Shown: positions 46,885-57,067, counted from the first letter of the stretch. The stretch is 64,000 bases of DNA from CAVRRZ01 sp963723745 (GCA_963723745.1 CAVRRZ010000005.1:992001-1056000); one strand, 5' to 3'. Numbers and translations: made by a program. Notes: generated from the sequence alone by a model not told the origin.

Positions 46885-46905
46885 CCGCGGCGGGCCCCCA
46901 GGGGC

Positions 46906-47618
46906 TCAGGTGGCGACGACGCCGATCGCCGCACCGATGAGGTAGGTGGCGCCGGCCGCGGCCGCGCCGAAGAGAACTGCCGCAGCGCCGCGTACCACCA
47001 CGGCCGCGGGGTGAACCGGCTCGACAGCGCGCCGGCCAGCAGCAGCCCGATCCCGCCGGAGAGCAGCCCGGCCCACAGCAACGGGTAGCCCAGCAGGAAC
47101 GGCAGCAGCGGGAAGAGCGCCCCGACCGAGAAGGTCACGAACGACGAGGCCGCGGCCACCCACGGCGAGGGCTTGTCCTCGGGGTTGAGCCCGAGCTCGG
47201 CGACCACGTGCAGCCGCAGCGCGGTCTCCGGGTCGGCCGACAGCTGGACGGCGACCCGGTGGGCGAGGTCGTCGTCCACACCCCTGGCCTGCAGCATGCC
47301 GATGAGCTCGGCGAGCTCGCCCTCGGCGTTGTGCTGGAGCTCGTGCCGCTCCTTGTCCACCTCGAGCTCGAGCTGCTCGTTCTGGGTCTTGACCGAGGTG
47401 TACTCGCCCAGCGCCATCGAGATGGCGCCGGCGATCAGCCCGGCCGCGCCCGCGAGGACGATCGCCCGCGAACCGCCGCCACCGCCACCGACGCCGGCGA
47501 CCAGCGCGGTGTTGGACACCAGCCCGTCCATCGCTCCGAACGTGGCGGCGCGCAGCCAGCCGCCGGAGACGTCGGAGTGGTGGTGGCCGTGCGCCTCGGC
47601 GGCCTGGGGCGCGGTCAC
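46906..47618 (-). CDS. VIT1/CCC1 family iron/manganese transporter-like protein (frameshift near 46980)
   Basis: A membrane protein of about 237 residues related to vacuolar iron transporter VIT1 and nodulin-21. Family blocks are visible: [38 protein letters not shown] and [18 protein letters not shown]. The cytosolic helical domain between them ([20 protein letters not shown]) carries the acidic metal-binding side chains. A His-rich N-terminus (HGHHH) is present. The C-terminal helix [20 protein letters not shown] is restored by adding one base around 46978-46982. The GTG start at 47618 overlaps the rlmN stop (GTGA). Confidence 0.86.
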
Positions 47619-48799
47619 TCGGTCTCCTCCGGGCTCGCGCCCAGCGGGATGACCTCCTCGGCGAGCGACGGGGTGGGCAGCGCTACGGCGGGCACCCCCT
47701 CCACCCGGTCGGCCGCCGCGAGCTGACCGCAGGCGCCGTCGATGTCCTGGCCCCGGGTGTCGCGCACCGTCGTCGGCACGCCGTGCGCCCGCAGCCGGGC
47801 GACGAACTCGCGCTGCGCGGGCAGCGGGCTGGCGTCCCAGGGCGACCCCGGCGTCGGGTTCAGCGGGATGAGGTTGACGTGCGCGCGGCGGTTCGCCAGC
47901 AGCCGGCCCAGCAGGTCGGCCCGGAAGGGCTGGTCGTTGACGTCGCGGATGAGCGCGTACTCGACCGAGTAGCGGCGCCCGGTGCGCTCGGCGTAGGCGT
48001 CGGCGGCGTCGACGACCTCCTGCACCTTCCAGCGGGTGTTGATCGGCACGAGGGTGTCGCGCAGCTCGTCGTCCGGGGCGTGCAGGCTCACCGCGAGCGT
48101 GACCGCGAGGCCCTCCTCGGTGAGCCGGCGGATCGCGGGGACGACGCCCACGGTGGAGACGGTGACCGACCGCTGCGAGAGGCCCAGCCCGTGCGGGGCG
48201 GGGTTCAGCAGCGCGGTCAGGGTGGCGCGGACCCGCGCGTAGTTGGCCAGCGGTTCCCCCATGCCCATGAACACGACGTTGGAGAGCCGGCCGGGCCCGC
48301 CCGGGATCTCGCCGTTCGCCATCGCCGCGGCGGCCGCCACGGCCTGGCCGATGATCTCGGCCGCCGACAGGTTGCGGGTCAGCCCCGCCTGGCCGGTGGC
48401 GCAGAACGGGCACGCCATGCCGCAACCGGCCTGGCTGGAGATGCAGACCGTCGCGCGGTCCGGGTAGCGCATGAGCACGCTCTCGACCAGGGCGCCGTCG
48501 TGCAGCCGCCACAGGGTCTTGCGCGTGCGGCCGCCGTCGGCGGACTGGTGCCGCACCGGCGTGAGCAGTCCGGGCAACAACGCCTCGGCCAGCGCCTCGC
48601 GGGACGCCGACGGCAGATCGGTCATCTGCGCCGGGTCCGTGACCCCCCGGAAGTAGTGCCGGGCCAACTGCTCGGCACGGAAGGCCGGGTGGCCCAGCTC
48701 GGTGACCGCTGCGCGGGCCTCCTCGCGGGTGAGGTCGGCGAGGTGCCGCGGCGGCTTGCCGCGGCGGGGGGCGTCGAAGACGAGAGGCAGGGCAGACAT
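47615..48799 (-). CDS. rlmN: 23S rRNA (adenine2503-C2)/tRNA A37 methyltransferase RlmN
   Basis: Radical-SAM methyltransferase. It has 394 residues from ATG 48799. The iron-sulfur ligands are C126, C130 and C133 in [15 protein letters not shown]. Other blocks are [15 protein letters not shown] (SAM binding) and the C-terminal [15 protein letters not shown], which holds the catalytic cysteine. It is 4-bp coupled to the downstream VIT gene, and divergent from the SpoU methyltransferase with 33 bp between starts. Confidence 0.96.
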   Translation of the reverse strand: MSALPLVFDAPRRGKPPRHLADLTREEARAAVTELGHPAFRAEQLARHYFRGVTDPAQMTDLPSASREALAEALLPGLLTPVRHQSADGGRTRKTLWRLHDGALVESVLMRYPDRATVCISSQAGCGMACPFCATGQAGLTRNLSAAEIIGQAVAAAAAMANGEIPGGPGRLSNVVFMGMGEPLANYARVRATLTALLNPAPHGLGLSQRSVTVSTVGVVPAIRRLTEEGLAVTLAVSLHAPDDELRDTLVPINTRWKVQEVVDAADAYAERTGRRYSVEYALIRDVNDQPFRADLLGRLLANRRAHVNLIPLNPTPGSPWDASPLPAQREFVARLRAHGVPTTVRDTRGQDIDGACGQLAAADRVEGVPAVALPTPSLAEEVIPLGASPEETE

Positions 48800-48832
48800 G
48801 ACGCCGTCCATCGTCCCACTACCGTGCCCGGC

Positions 48833-49471
48833 GTGAGTGTCTCGGAGGACGACCCGAAGGTGGTGCTGGACACCGTGGGCGTCGGCCCGTGGCCGGGACC
48901 ATGGCCGGACGACGACCGGTACGACCCCGACCTGCTCGCCATCGGCGACCGGCGGAACGTCGTCGACCGCTATCGCTACTGGACGGTCGAGGCGATCGTC
49001 GCCGACCTCGATCCCCGCCGGCACCCGTTCTCCGTCGCGATCGAGAACTGGCGGCACGACCTGAACATCGGCACCGTCGTCCGGACGGCGAACGCCTTCC
49101 TGGCCGCCGAGGTGCACATCGTCGGCCGCAAGCGGTGGAACCGCCGGGGCGCGATGGTCACCGACCGCTACCAGCACGTCCGCCACCACCCGGACGCCGC
49201 CGCGCTGGCCGCCTGGGCGCGCGAGGCCGACGTGCCCATCCTGGCGATCGACAACCTGCCGGGCGCGACCCCGCTGGAGACGGCGGACCTGCCCCGGGCC
49301 TGCGTCCTGCTGTTCGGGCAGGAGGGCAGCGGCCTGTCGGAGGAGGCCCGGGCCGGCGCGGACGCGGTGCTCTCGATCGCCCAGTTCGGCTCCACCCGCT
49401 CGATCAACGCCGGCGTGGCCGCCGGGATCGCCATGCACGCGTGGATCCGGCAGCACGCAGCACCGGGGTGA
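48833..49471 (+). CDS. SpoU/TrmH family RNA methyltransferase
   Basis: A 212-residue SPOUT-fold 2'-O-methyltransferase. Motif 1 is [17 protein letters not shown], motif 2 is [15 protein letters not shown] and motif 3 is [17 protein letters not shown]. The knotted C-terminal SAM site is thus complete. It lacks the extra N-terminal substrate domain of RlmB, so a tRNA or rRNA target cannot be named. It starts at GTG 48833, divergent from rlmN. Confidence 0.92.
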   Translation: MSVSEDDPKVVLDTVGVGPWPGPWPDDDRYDPDLLAIGDRRNVVDRYRYWTVEAIVADLDPRRHPFSVAIENWRHDLNIGTVVRTANAFLAAEVHIVGRKRWNRRGAMVTDRYQHVRHHPDAAALAAWAREADVPILAIDNLPGATPLETADLPRACVLLFGQEGSGLSEEARAGADAVLSIAQFGSTRSINAGVAAGIAMHAWIRQHAAPG

Positions 49472-49672
49472 GCTCCGTGGCACACGAGTGCGGCCTGGGG
49501 AGAGAGGTGCGGACGCGGTGACGATCTGCTCGCTCGCCTGCCGGGCGTCCGCGCACGGGCCGTAGCCTGTCGGCGCAGGGCGACGAAGCCGCTGCGGTCG
49601 CGTGCTCCGGCTGCGACCGGCCGGCCACAGGTCGCAGGTCGCCGGAGGCGGCGCGAGACAGGGGTTGCGTGC

Positions 49673-52387
49673 ATGGCACCGAAGGCGGGACGCGTCCGGG
49701 ATCTGGCCAAGGCCGCGGCCAGGAGCGCGACAGGTGGCGAGGGCAATCCCCTCACCCGCATGAAGCGTCGGGCCGAGACGGCCGAGGAGCAGGTGGCCGC
49801 CCTGCAGGCCCAGCGCGACCGGCTCGTCCGGGAGCGGGACGCGGCCCGCTCGCAGGTCGACACCCTGCGCCGCCAGGGCGAGGTGCTGCGCGAGCAGCGC
49901 GAGCGCGGACGCGCCGCCCAGCGGGCGCTCGCGGCGGTGGCCCGCCTGCTGGAGGTCGACGCCGACCCCGCCCAGGGGATCCGGCCATTGCGGCAGGCCC
50001 TCAACCAGATCCGGGCCGAGGCGCAGATCGCCGACGGGTTGCTGCACGGCCGCGACCTCGACGAGTCGGCCGTGCGGGCGGTTCGCGCACTGCTGGTGAA
50101 CCCGCAGTCGATCGCCCGCGCCCGCGCGCTGTGCACCGCCCTGCAGGCCGACGAGCGCACCCGGATGGGCGGCACCGTCGCCCTCGGCCACTATCTGCTG
50201 GTGTGGGGGTCGCGCCGGACGGCGCACGAGGAGTTCTCGAAGGCGCCGCTCGACCTCGTCGTCCGCGCGGCCGCTGTCGAGGCGGTCCGGAGCGCGCTGC
50301 ACGTCGACCGTCCGGCCGGGCTGCGCCTGGCCGAGCAGGTCGTCGAGCACCCCGACCTGGCCGCCGAGGACGCGTTCGGCGTCGCGGGGGTGCTGGTCGG
50401 GCACTCCGAGCGCGACCTCGCCCGGCGCGCCCTGGCCCGCGCGCAGGGCGCCACCGACGCGCAGACCGCCGAGGACGTCGCGCGCCTCGGCCGGTGGCTC
50501 GACGACCACCCGACCGACCTCGACACCGTCGCCCCCACGCGCTCGCGGCCGGTGATCGGCGTCCTGACCTACGACCACCCCCAGCAGGCGCGGTCGTCGT
50601 CCGACCTCGGCGATCACGGCCAGACGGTGGCCGTGCTCAGCCACCTGGCCCGCCGCAGGGGCCTGAGCCTGCACGCGGCGGACGCCGACCTGCAGGAGGC
50701 GCTCGACACGCTGCGAGCCGACGTGCCCGCCGGCTCGGTGCTGGACACCCCGGCCGCGGAGGTCGACGTGGTCGCGGTGTCGCGCGACGCGTCCCGGGAC
50801 CAGGCGCTGCCCGACCCGACGTGGCTGGTGACCGCCGGCTGGTTCCTCCAGTCGATCTTCGGCGTCCGCACCGACCTGCCCTTCCACCCGGCGATCCGGC
50901 CGGTGTTCCTCGGCTTCCACCTGGGCCGGCCGGAGGTGCTCACACCCGACGCGGTCGCCTACCTCCGCCGGTACGGCCCCGTCGGCTGCCGCGACTGGAC
51001 GACGGTCGACCTGCTCCTGAGCTACGGCGTCGACGCGTTCTTCTCCGGTGACGTCACGACGACGGTGTCCCTACCCGCGGCAGCGGGCGACCCGGCGCCG
51101 CCGACTCCGGACAGCGAGGAGGATCCGCGGCACCGCACCCTCGGGCGGAACCTCCTCGCCGCGCACGCCCGTCACCGCCGGATCGCCTCCGCCGGGTCGC
51201 TGGAGACCGCGGACCTGCACGAGTACCTGGCGGGGGTCGCGCTGGGCGTGCCGGTGGAGTTCCGGCCACCGCTGGTGACGGACGGGCGCCTCGACGGGCT
51301 GTCCGATCTGACCCCCGGCTCACCCGCGCTCGGCCAGATGCGGCAGCGGATCAGCGGCCTGCTGGACCTGTTCCTCGGCCTGGTCACCGCCGGCGCCGGC
51401 GAGGACGACGTGCGTGCGGCCTGGCGCGACGCGACGGAGCCGTTGGTGGAACAGGCCCGCGCGCGGCGGGAGCACTGGCGGTCGACCTCCCCACCGGTGG
51501 AGTCGCTCGCAGGCGCGGCCGGGCCGGTGCGCGACGCGGCTGTGCACCACGGCGAGGGCGGCGACCTGCACGTGGCCATCTCGCTGGACCAGAACCTGAT
51601 CGACGTCACCCCCGTGGTGCTGCAGGGCATCGACGAGCACACCGACCGCGACGTGCGGGTGCACGTGCTGACCCGCGGCGTCCCGACGGACGTCGTCGAG
51701 GGGTGGGCGCGCACGTTCCCGCGGCTGCGGTTCTCGCACTACCGCTTCGACGACGTGCAGTACGGGTCGATCGCCCGGCTGCTGGCGCACACCACGGTCT
51801 CCACGATGGACCGGCTGCTGCTCCCCGACGTGCTCGCCGACCTCGACCGCGTCGTCTACATCGACATCGACGTGACGGTGCTCGGCGACGTCGGCGAGCT
51901 GTGGGACCTCGAGCTGGGCGGCGCCCCGCTGGCGGCCCGGCCGACCGCCTCGGAGTGGGCCGAATCGGGCCTGGCCTTCATCTACCGCGCCGCGCAACGG
52001 TTGCCGGTCGACGTCGCCCGCGAGCTGCGTGCCTACATGCACGCCCGGCTCAGCGGCGACTTCGTCTCGTTCAACGCCGGCATCCTGGTGCTCGACCTCG
52101 ACCGGATGCGCAGCGACAAGTTCGCCGAGCACTTCGCCGGGATGGCCGGCCGGTACGGGCTCAACGACCAGGACGTGCTCTGCTGCTACGCCGGCACCGA
52201 GGCAGTGGCCCTCGACCCCCGGTGGAACTCCTTCCCGACCCGCGAACCGCTGGCCGACGACGTCCGGCTGGTGCACTTCGCCGGGGGCGCCAAGCCCTGG
52301 GGCGCGCTGCCGGTGCCCGCGAAGGAGCGGTGGGTCGCGGCTCGGGACCGCTACCTCGCGCGGCTCGGCCCGACACTCGGCGCCTGA
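49673..52387 (+). CDS. Polysaccharide pyruvyltransferase-like/GT8 glycosyltransferase fusion
   Basis: A 904-residue protein with three parts. Residues 30-80 form a coiled coil ([20 protein letters not shown]). A middle part, about 290-480, resembles polysaccharide pyruvyltransferases: it opens [13 protein letters not shown] and has [20 protein letters not shown] and the typical [20 protein letters not shown]. The part from about residue 625 to the end is a GT8 domain: [20 protein letters not shown], the metal-binding DxD in [27 protein letters not shown] and the C-terminal [10 protein letters not shown]. No signal or membrane helix. It may build a decorated surface polysaccharide or teichoic-acid-like polymer; the substrate is unknown. 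The start ATG follows GGGGTTGCGTGC without a strong ribosome site. Confidence 0.85.
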   Translation: MAPKAGRVRDLAKAAARSATGGEGNPLTRMKRRAETAEEQVAALQAQRDRLVRERDAARSQVDTLRRQGEVLREQRERGRAAQRALAAVARLLEVDADPAQGIRPLRQALNQIRAEAQIADGLLHGRDLDESAVRAVRALLVNPQSIARARALCTALQADERTRMGGTVALGHYLLVWGSRRTAHEEFSKAPLDLVVRAAAVEAVRSALHVDRPAGLRLAEQVVEHPDLAAEDAFGVAGVLVGHSERDLARRALARAQGATDAQTAEDVARLGRWLDDHPTDLDTVAPTRSRPVIGVLTYDHPQQARSSSDLGDHGQTVAVLSHLARRRGLSLHAADADLQEALDTLRADVPAGSVLDTPAAEVDVVAVSRDASRDQALPDPTWLVTAGWFLQSIFGVRTDLPFHPAIRPVFLGFHLGRPEVLTPDAVAYLRRYGPVGCRDWTTVDLLLSYGVDAFFSGDVTTTVSLPAAAGDPAPPTPDSEEDPRHRTLGRNLLAAHARHRRIASAGSLETADLHEYLAGVALGVPVEFRPPLVTDGRLDGLSDLTPGSPALGQMRQRISGLLDLFLGLVTAGAGEDDVRAAWRDATEPLVEQARARREHWRSTSPPVESLAGAAGPVRDAAVHHGEGGDLHVAISLDQNLIDVTPVVLQGIDEHTDRDVRVHVLTRGVPTDVVEGWARTFPRLRFSHYRFDDVQYGSIARLLAHTTVSTMDRLLLPDVLADLDRVVYIDIDVTVLGDVGELWDLELGGAPLAARPTASEWAESGLAFIYRAAQRLPVDVARELRAYMHARLSGDFVSFNAGILVLDLDRMRSDKFAEHFAGMAGRYGLNDQDVLCCYAGTEAVALDPRWNSFPTREPLADDVRLVHFAGGAKPWGALPVPAKERWVAARDRYLARLGPTLGA

Positions 52388-52540
52388 TCCGGGGATTCCC
52401 GCGAGCCCGCCAGGGCGCCGAAGGCGCCGATCTGCGGATATCGGCGGCTACCCGGCGAGGGATTCGCGCCGGTATGCGGATACCTGCGGTTATCCGCAGC
52501 AGGGCGCTCGAGCGCCCGCATCGCACCCCTGGGCCGGCGC
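52388..52540. repeat. Spacer with two copies of a TGCGGATA palindromic element
   Basis: Two related copies, TCTGCGGATATCGGCGGCTA (from 52431) and TATGCGGATACCTGCGGTTA (from 52473), lie 42 bp apart. The second contains a perfect inverted repeat TGCGGATA/TATCCGCA (52475-52482 with 52491-52498). A third relative lies at 42952-42978. They sit exactly between the intact GT8 fusion gene and the broken GT8 tail. Confidence 0.65.
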
Positions 52541-52699
52541 CGGAACTGCTCCTCCACGCTCGAACCGGTGCCCGACGACGTGCGCCTGGTCTCCTTCGCG
52601 GGTGGGGTTCCGCCCTGGGGACCGCTGCCCGTGCCCGCCGAGGACCGTTGGCCCGCCGCCCGCGATCGGTGGCTCGCCCGGGCCCGGGACGGCGCCGTG
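52541..52699 (+). pseudogene. Remnant of a second GT8 glycosyltransferase C-terminus
   Basis: About 50 codons in one frame read LEPVPDDVRLVSFAGG, then PPWGPLPVPAEDRWPAARDR. This mirrors the end of the preceding GT8 protein ([36 protein letters not shown]) at roughly two-thirds identity by eye. There is no upstream GT8 domain and no start signal, so this is a leftover tail from a duplicated or deleted neighbour gene. A GTG at 52568 could give a 75-residue peptide, which I consider non-functional. Confidence 0.75.
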
Positions 52700-52791
52700 C
52701 GCCAGACGGAGTTCTCCGGCAACTACGTCGTCGATGTCGGGGCGGACGCGCAGGACGCGCCATCCGGGAGCGGGCAGGCGAGACTTCGGTC

Positions 52792-53553
52792 ATGAACCGC
52801 CTCGACCAGGTCGACCTGTCCCAGCGGCTGTCGAAGTCCGAGGGCAAGACGCAGCTGGCAGAGGCGCAGCAGCGCCTGGTGCACCTGCGCCTCCTCCTGG
52901 GCGGGCAGATCGGCCCGGCCGAGATCGGCCCGCCGCTGTGCGTGCTGTTCGAGGGCTGGGACGCCTCGGGCAAGGGCGGGGCGATCAAGCGGCTGGTCGA
53001 CCATCTCGATCCGCGGCACGTCCGGGTGGCCCAGTTCGCCGCCCCGACCTACGACGAGAAGCGGCACCACTTCCTGTGGCGGTTCTGGCCGGTGCTGCCC
53101 GGCTGGGGTGGCATGGCCGTGCTGGACCGCACCTGGTACGGCCGGGTGCTGGTCGAGCGGGTCGAAGGGTTCACCCCCGAGCACCGGTGGCGGCGGGCGT
53201 ACGACGAGATCGTCGACCTGGAGACCACGCTGGCCGCCGAAGGCACCATCCTGGTGAAGTTCTGGATGCACCTGTCCGCCGAGGAGCAGCTGCGCCGGTT
53301 CGAGTCCCGCCGCGAGGACCCGTACCGGTCGTGGAAGCTCACCGAGGAGGACTGGCGCAACCGCGATCGCAGGCCCGCCTACGAGGACGCCGTCGAGGAG
53401 ATGCTCGAGCGCACCGACATTCCCGAGGCCCCGTGGCACGTGGTGGCGGCGGAGGACAAGCGGTGGGCGCGCGTCGACGTCGTCCGCACCGTCTGCACGG
53501 CCGTCGAGACGGCGCTGCAGGCCCGGGGCATCGACCCGGACCCGCCGCTGTGA
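52792..53553 (+). CDS. Polyphosphate kinase 2 family protein
   Basis: PPK2 enzymes transfer phosphate between polyphosphate and nucleotides (ADP/GDP/AMP). It has 253 residues. Walker A GWDASGKGG is at residues 55-63, Walker B/lid region FDRTWYGR-like appears as VLDRTWYGRVLVERVEGF, and the family's KFWMHLSAEEQLRRF and DPYRSWKLTEEDWRNR are intact. The stop overlaps the start of the DUF952-GNAT gene (GTGA). Class assignment (I, II or III) is not possible by eye. Confidence 0.93.
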   Translation: MNRLDQVDLSQRLSKSEGKTQLAEAQQRLVHLRLLLGGQIGPAEIGPPLCVLFEGWDASGKGGAIKRLVDHLDPRHVRVAQFAAPTYDEKRHHFLWRFWPVLPGWGGMAVLDRTWYGRVLVERVEGFTPEHRWRRAYDEIVDLETTLAAEGTILVKFWMHLSAEEQLRRFESRREDPYRSWKLTEEDWRNRDRRPAYEDAVEEMLERTDIPEAPWHVVAAEDKRWARVDVVRTVCTAVETALQARGIDPDPPL

Positions 53554-54680
53554 CGGTGCTCGTCCACCTGATCGAGCCCGCGGCCTGGCGGGCGGCCCTG
53601 CGCGAGGGGAGCATCCCGCCCGGCCCCGAGGGCTTCGTGCACCTGTCCCGCCCCGAGCAGGTGCACCTGCCCGCGACCCGGCTCTTCCCCGGTCGCCGCG
53701 ACCTCGTGCTGCTCGTCGTCGACCAGAAGCGGCTGACCGATCCGCTGCGTGCCGAGGCCGGCTCCCCCGACGACCCGCCGGACGAGCTCTTCCCGCACCT
53801 GTACGGGCCGCTGCCCGCGCCCGCCGTCGTCGCCGTCGTGCCGTACCGGCCACCGGCGACGCCGGTCCTCCCCGAGCCGGACGACGCGTTCGGCCGGGCG
53901 CTGGCGCTGTACCTGTCCACCCCGGTGCGCCGGTCCGCCGAGGTCCGCGACGTGCCCGGCGGCGTGGCCGTGGTCGACACCCGCTTCCGGCACTCGCGGG
54001 AGGACAACCGGGTGCTGTTCGACGAGCCGCGCACCGCCGACGAGGTCGAGGACATCGTCACGTCGGCGGCGGTCGACGCCGGGTGGCCACACCGGGCGGC
54101 GCAGCTGCGCTGGCCGGGCGCCGCCGCGGTGGCCGCCGAGCTGGGCCGTCGGGGATGGGACGTCGGCGAGCTGGTGCTGATGGCCCGCCCGGCCGCGCGG
54201 ACGCCGGGTGGCGAGCGGGCCGAGGTGGTGCCGCAGGCCGAGGTGCACCCGCTGTGGGACCGGTCGTGGCGCCGCGGCGGGGTGGCCCCGCAGGAGCGCA
54301 TGGACGAGGTCGTGGGCGAGCTGGTCGGCCGGGAGTACCGCAACGACCTGGTCGTGGCCGTCACCGACGTCGTCGTCCGGGAGGACGGTCGGGTGGTCGC
54401 CGCCGGCCAGCTGAGGGTGGACGGCGCCACGGCGGCCGTCGAGTCGGTGATGACCGATGTGACCGCGCGGGGCCGCGGGTACGCCGACGCGGTGCTGGCC
54501 CGCATCGTCACCCTCGCCGCCGAGGCGGGCTGCGACCTGGTGGTGCTCGAGGCCGACGGCGGCGACTGGCCGCGGCACTGGTACGCGCGCCGAGGGTTCC
54601 GGGAGCTGGGCTCGACGTGGGAGGTCTCGCGGTCCGACGTCCCCGCTCAGACCGGGACGAGCACCGCCAGCAGCAGGTAG
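53550..54680 (+). CDS. DUF952-GNAT fusion protein
   Basis: A 376-residue protein. Residues 1-112 form a DUF952 domain (VHLIEPAAWRAALREGSIPP, EGFVHLSRPEQVHLPATRLF). From about 120 onward is a GNAT-type region (RRSAEVRDVPGGVAVVDTRF, then VMTDVTARGRGYADAVLARI as the acetyl-CoA loop, and RHWYARRGFRELGSTWEV). The start GTG overlaps the PPK2 stop. The end overlaps the convergent cdsA by 34 bp. Substrates unknown; the two-domain fusion is uncommon in my experience. Confidence 0.82.
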   Translation: MTVLVHLIEPAAWRAALREGSIPPGPEGFVHLSRPEQVHLPATRLFPGRRDLVLLVVDQKRLTDPLRAEAGSPDDPPDELFPHLYGPLPAPAVVAVVPYRPPATPVLPEPDDAFGRALALYLSTPVRRSAEVRDVPGGVAVVDTRFRHSREDNRVLFDEPRTADEVEDIVTSAAVDAGWPHRAAQLRWPGAAAVAAELGRRGWDVGELVLMARPAARTPGGERAEVVPQAEVHPLWDRSWRRGGVAPQERMDEVVGELVGREYRNDLVVAVTDVVVREDGRVVAAGQLRVDGATAAVESVMTDVTARGRGYADAVLARIVTLAAEAGCDLVVLEADGGDWPRHWYARRGFRELGSTWEVSRSDVPAQTGTSTASSR

Positions 54681-55642
54681 GACACCGCGGCCGACGGCAG
54701 CAGCGAGTCCAGCCGGTCCATGATCCCGCCGTGACCGGGCAGGAGGTGGCCCATGTCCTTGATGCCGAGGTCGCGCTTGATCAGCGACTCGGCGAGGTCG
54801 CCGATGGTCGCCGTGACCGCGATCGCCGCCCCGAACACCAGCCCGCTCCACCACGGGCCACCCAGACCGACGACCACGAGGCCGGTCGCCGCCGCCATGC
54901 AGAAGGCGACGGAGCCGCCCATGCCCTCCCACGACTTCTTCGGGCTGATCGAGGGCGCCATGGGGTGCTTGCCGATCAGCACGCCGACCGCATAGCCGCC
55001 GACGTCGCTGGCGACGACGGTGGCGATGAAGGCGATCACCCGCAGCGCCCCGTCGTCGGGCACGAGCAGGAGGGCGGCGAAGCCGGCCAGCAGCGGCACG
55101 TACATGGCCACCAGCAGCCCGGAGGCGGCGTCGGGCAGGTAGTTCTCCGGCCCGTCGGCGAGCCGCCAGAGCAGTACCGCCAGGACGGTGATCAGGAAGG
55201 CGAGCACCAGGCCGGTCGGGCCGCGCAGCCAGGCCAGCGCGATCATCGCCACCGTGCCGATGAGCACCGGGGTCTGCGGCGGCCGGAAGCCGCCGACCTG
55301 CAGGGCGCGGCTCAGCTCGACGACGGCCACGAGGACGGCCACGGTGAGGACGCCGAGGAAGGCCGGCCGCCAGATCAGCAGGGACGCCAGCAGGATCCCG
55401 CCCAGGCTCAGGCCGACGACGACGGCCGCGGCCAGATTGCGGCCCGCCTTGCCCGGGGCGGGCTCGACGTCCGTGCGGCCCGGCTGGACCTCGGTGGTGT
55501 CCGGGCCGACCAGTGGGTGCCGGGGCGGGGCCGGCGGCACCGGAACGGCTCCGACGATCGGCAGCGGGCCGGTGTCCTCGGGCGACGGGTCGTCCCAGTC
55601 GCGGGGAGCGTCGGGGCGGGTCCGGCGGGGATAGGCGCTCAT
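54647..55642 (-). CDS. cdsA: Phosphatidate cytidylyltransferase
   Basis: Makes CDP-diacylglycerol, the precursor of cardiolipin, PI and other phospholipids, in the membrane. It has 331 residues. A disordered proline-rich N-terminus of about 65 residues comes first, then about eight membrane helices. The CdsA signature is intact near the C-terminus (GDLAESLIKRDLGIKDMG, HGGIMDRLDSL). It follows frr in the conserved rpsB-tsf-pyrH-frr-cdsA cluster. Confidence 0.95.
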   Translation of the reverse strand: MSAYPRRTRPDAPRDWDDPSPEDTGPLPIVGAVPVPPAPPRHPLVGPDTTEVQPGRTDVEPAPGKAGRNLAAAVVVGLSLGGILLASLLIWRPAFLGVLTVAVLVAVVELSRALQVGGFRPPQTPVLIGTVAMIALAWLRGPTGLVLAFLITVLAVLLWRLADGPENYLPDAASGLLVAMYVPLLAGFAALLLVPDDGALRVIAFIATVVASDVGGYAVGVLIGKHPMAPSISPKKSWEGMGGSVAFCMAAATGLVVVGLGGPWWSGLVFGAAIAVTATIGDLAESLIKRDLGIKDMGHLLPGHGGIMDRLDSLLPSAAVSYLLLAVLVPV

Positions 55643-55664
55643 GGTCTCTGCGGGTCCGCGCCGT

Positions 55665-56222
55665 TCAGACCTCGAGCAGCTCCGCCTCCTTGTTCTTCAC
55701 CGCGTCGTCGATCTGGTGGACGTGCTTCTCGGTGAGCGAGTCGAGCTCCTTCTCCGCGCGGCGCACCTCGTCCTCGCCGGCCTCGCCGTCCTTGGCGATG
55801 CGGTCGAGCTCCTCCTTCGCGCGACGGCGGATGTTGCGGATGGCGACCTTGGCGTCCTCGCCCTTGGCGCGGGCCATCTTGGCCAGGTCGCGCCGGCGCT
55901 CCTCGGTCAGCTGCGGGAACACCACGCGGATGATCTGGCCGTCGTTGGTCGGGTTGACGCCGAGGTCGGAGTCGCGGATGGCCTTCTCGATCGCGCCGAG
56001 CTGCCCCATGTCGTAGGCCTTGATCACCGCCATGCGCGCCTCGGGGACGGTGATGGAGGCCATCTGGGGCACCGGGGTGGGGGCGCCGTAGTAGTCGACC
56101 AGGATCTTGTTGAACATGGACGGCGCGGCGCGGCCGGTACGGAGCGATCCGAGGTCCTCGCGGGCGACCGACAGGGCCTTGTCCATCCGCTCCTCGGCGT
56201 CGAGCAGGGTGTCGTCGATCAC
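55665..56222 (-). CDS. frr: Ribosome recycling factor
   Basis: Splits post-termination ribosomes with EF-G. It has 185 residues, exactly the family size. Features include [25 protein letters not shown] N-terminus (seen as [19 protein letters not shown]), [19 protein letters not shown] and [18 protein letters not shown]. It is separated from pyrH by 74 bp. Confidence 0.97.
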   Translation of the reverse strand: MIDDTLLDAEERMDKALSVAREDLGSLRTGRAAPSMFNKILVDYYGAPTPVPQMASITVPEARMAVIKAYDMGQLGAIEKAIRDSDLGVNPTNDGQIIRVVFPQLTEERRRDLAKMARAKGEDAKVAIRNIRRRAKEELDRIAKDGEAGEDEVRRAEKELDSLTEKHVHQIDDAVKNKEAELLEV

Positions 56223-56296
56223 GGGGCTTCCCTCCTGCGGCGGCGGGAAGTGCCGCCGTCCGTTCGCTTCGTCCGGTGCGCTGGTCGTGCCGGCCG

Positions 56297-57067
56297 CTAC
56301 TGCGGCTGGCTGATCAACGTGCCGATCTTCTCACCTGCGACCGCCCGGGCGATGTTGCCGTCGCGCAACAGGTTGAACACGACGATCGGCATGCGGTTGT
56401 CCATGCACAGGCTGATCGCGGTCGCGTCGGCCACCTTGAGCTGCTTGGCGAGGACCGTCGCGTAGTCGAGTTCGTCATACATGGTGGCCGCCGGGTTGGT
56501 GCGCGGGTCGTCGTCGTAGACGCCGTCGACGCCGTTCTTGCCCATGAGGATGACCTGGGCCTCGATCTCCAGCGCCCGCTGGGCGGCGGTGGTGTCGGTG
56601 GAGAAGAACGGCATGCCGGCGCCGGCGCCGAAGATGACCAACCGGCCCTTCTCCAGATGCCGGATGGCCCGCAGCGGGATGTAGGGCTCGGCCACCTGGC
56701 CCATGGTGATCGCCGTCTGCACGCGGGTCTGCACGCCGGCCTTCTCGCAGAAGTCCTGCAGGGCCAGGCAGTTCATGACCGTGCCGAGCATGCCCATGTA
56801 GTCGGCCTTGGTGCGGTCCATGCCGTGCTGCGAGAGCTCCGCGCCACGGAAGAAGTTGCCGCCCCCCATGACCACGGCCACCTGCACGCCCTTGGCGACC
56901 ACCTCGGCCAGCTGCTCGGCGATGCCGCGGACGATGAGGGGGTCGACCCCGACCTTGCCGCCGCCGAACGTCTCACCGGAGAGCTTGAGCAGGACCCGCT
57001 TGTACCCGGTGCTGTCGGCGGGTTCGAAGGCGGTGGGGGCGGACAGCGGTGCGGTGGTGTCGGTCAA
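56297..57067 (-). CDS. pyrH: UMP kinase
   Basis: Hexameric bacterial UMP kinase of the amino-acid-kinase fold, producing UDP. Motifs are [43 protein letters not shown] and [12 protein letters not shown]. The frame is open to an ATG at 57109, but that codon lies only 4 nt after a 17-bp terminator stem, leaving no accessible ribosome site. TTG 57067 has GAGGATGA upstream and gives 256 residues, so I prefer it. Confidence in function is high, in the start moderate. Confidence 0.92.
   Translation of the reverse strand: MTDTTAPLSAPTAFEPADSTGYKRVLLKLSGETFGGGKVGVDPLIVRGIAEQLAEVVAKGVQVAVVMGGGNFFRGAELSQHGMDRTKADYMGMLGTVMNCLALQDFCEKAGVQTRVQTAITMGQVAEPYIPLRAIRHLEKGRLVIFGAGAGMPFFSTDTTAAQRALEIEAQVILMGKNGVDGVYDDDPRTNPAATMYDELDYATVLAKQLKVADATAISLCMDNRMPIVVFNLLRDGNIARAVAGEKIGTLISQPQ

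Noticed and set aside
52568..52795. Independent 75-residue gene
   Set aside because: It only matches the tail of the adjacent GT8 protein and has no ribosome site; treated as a remnant.
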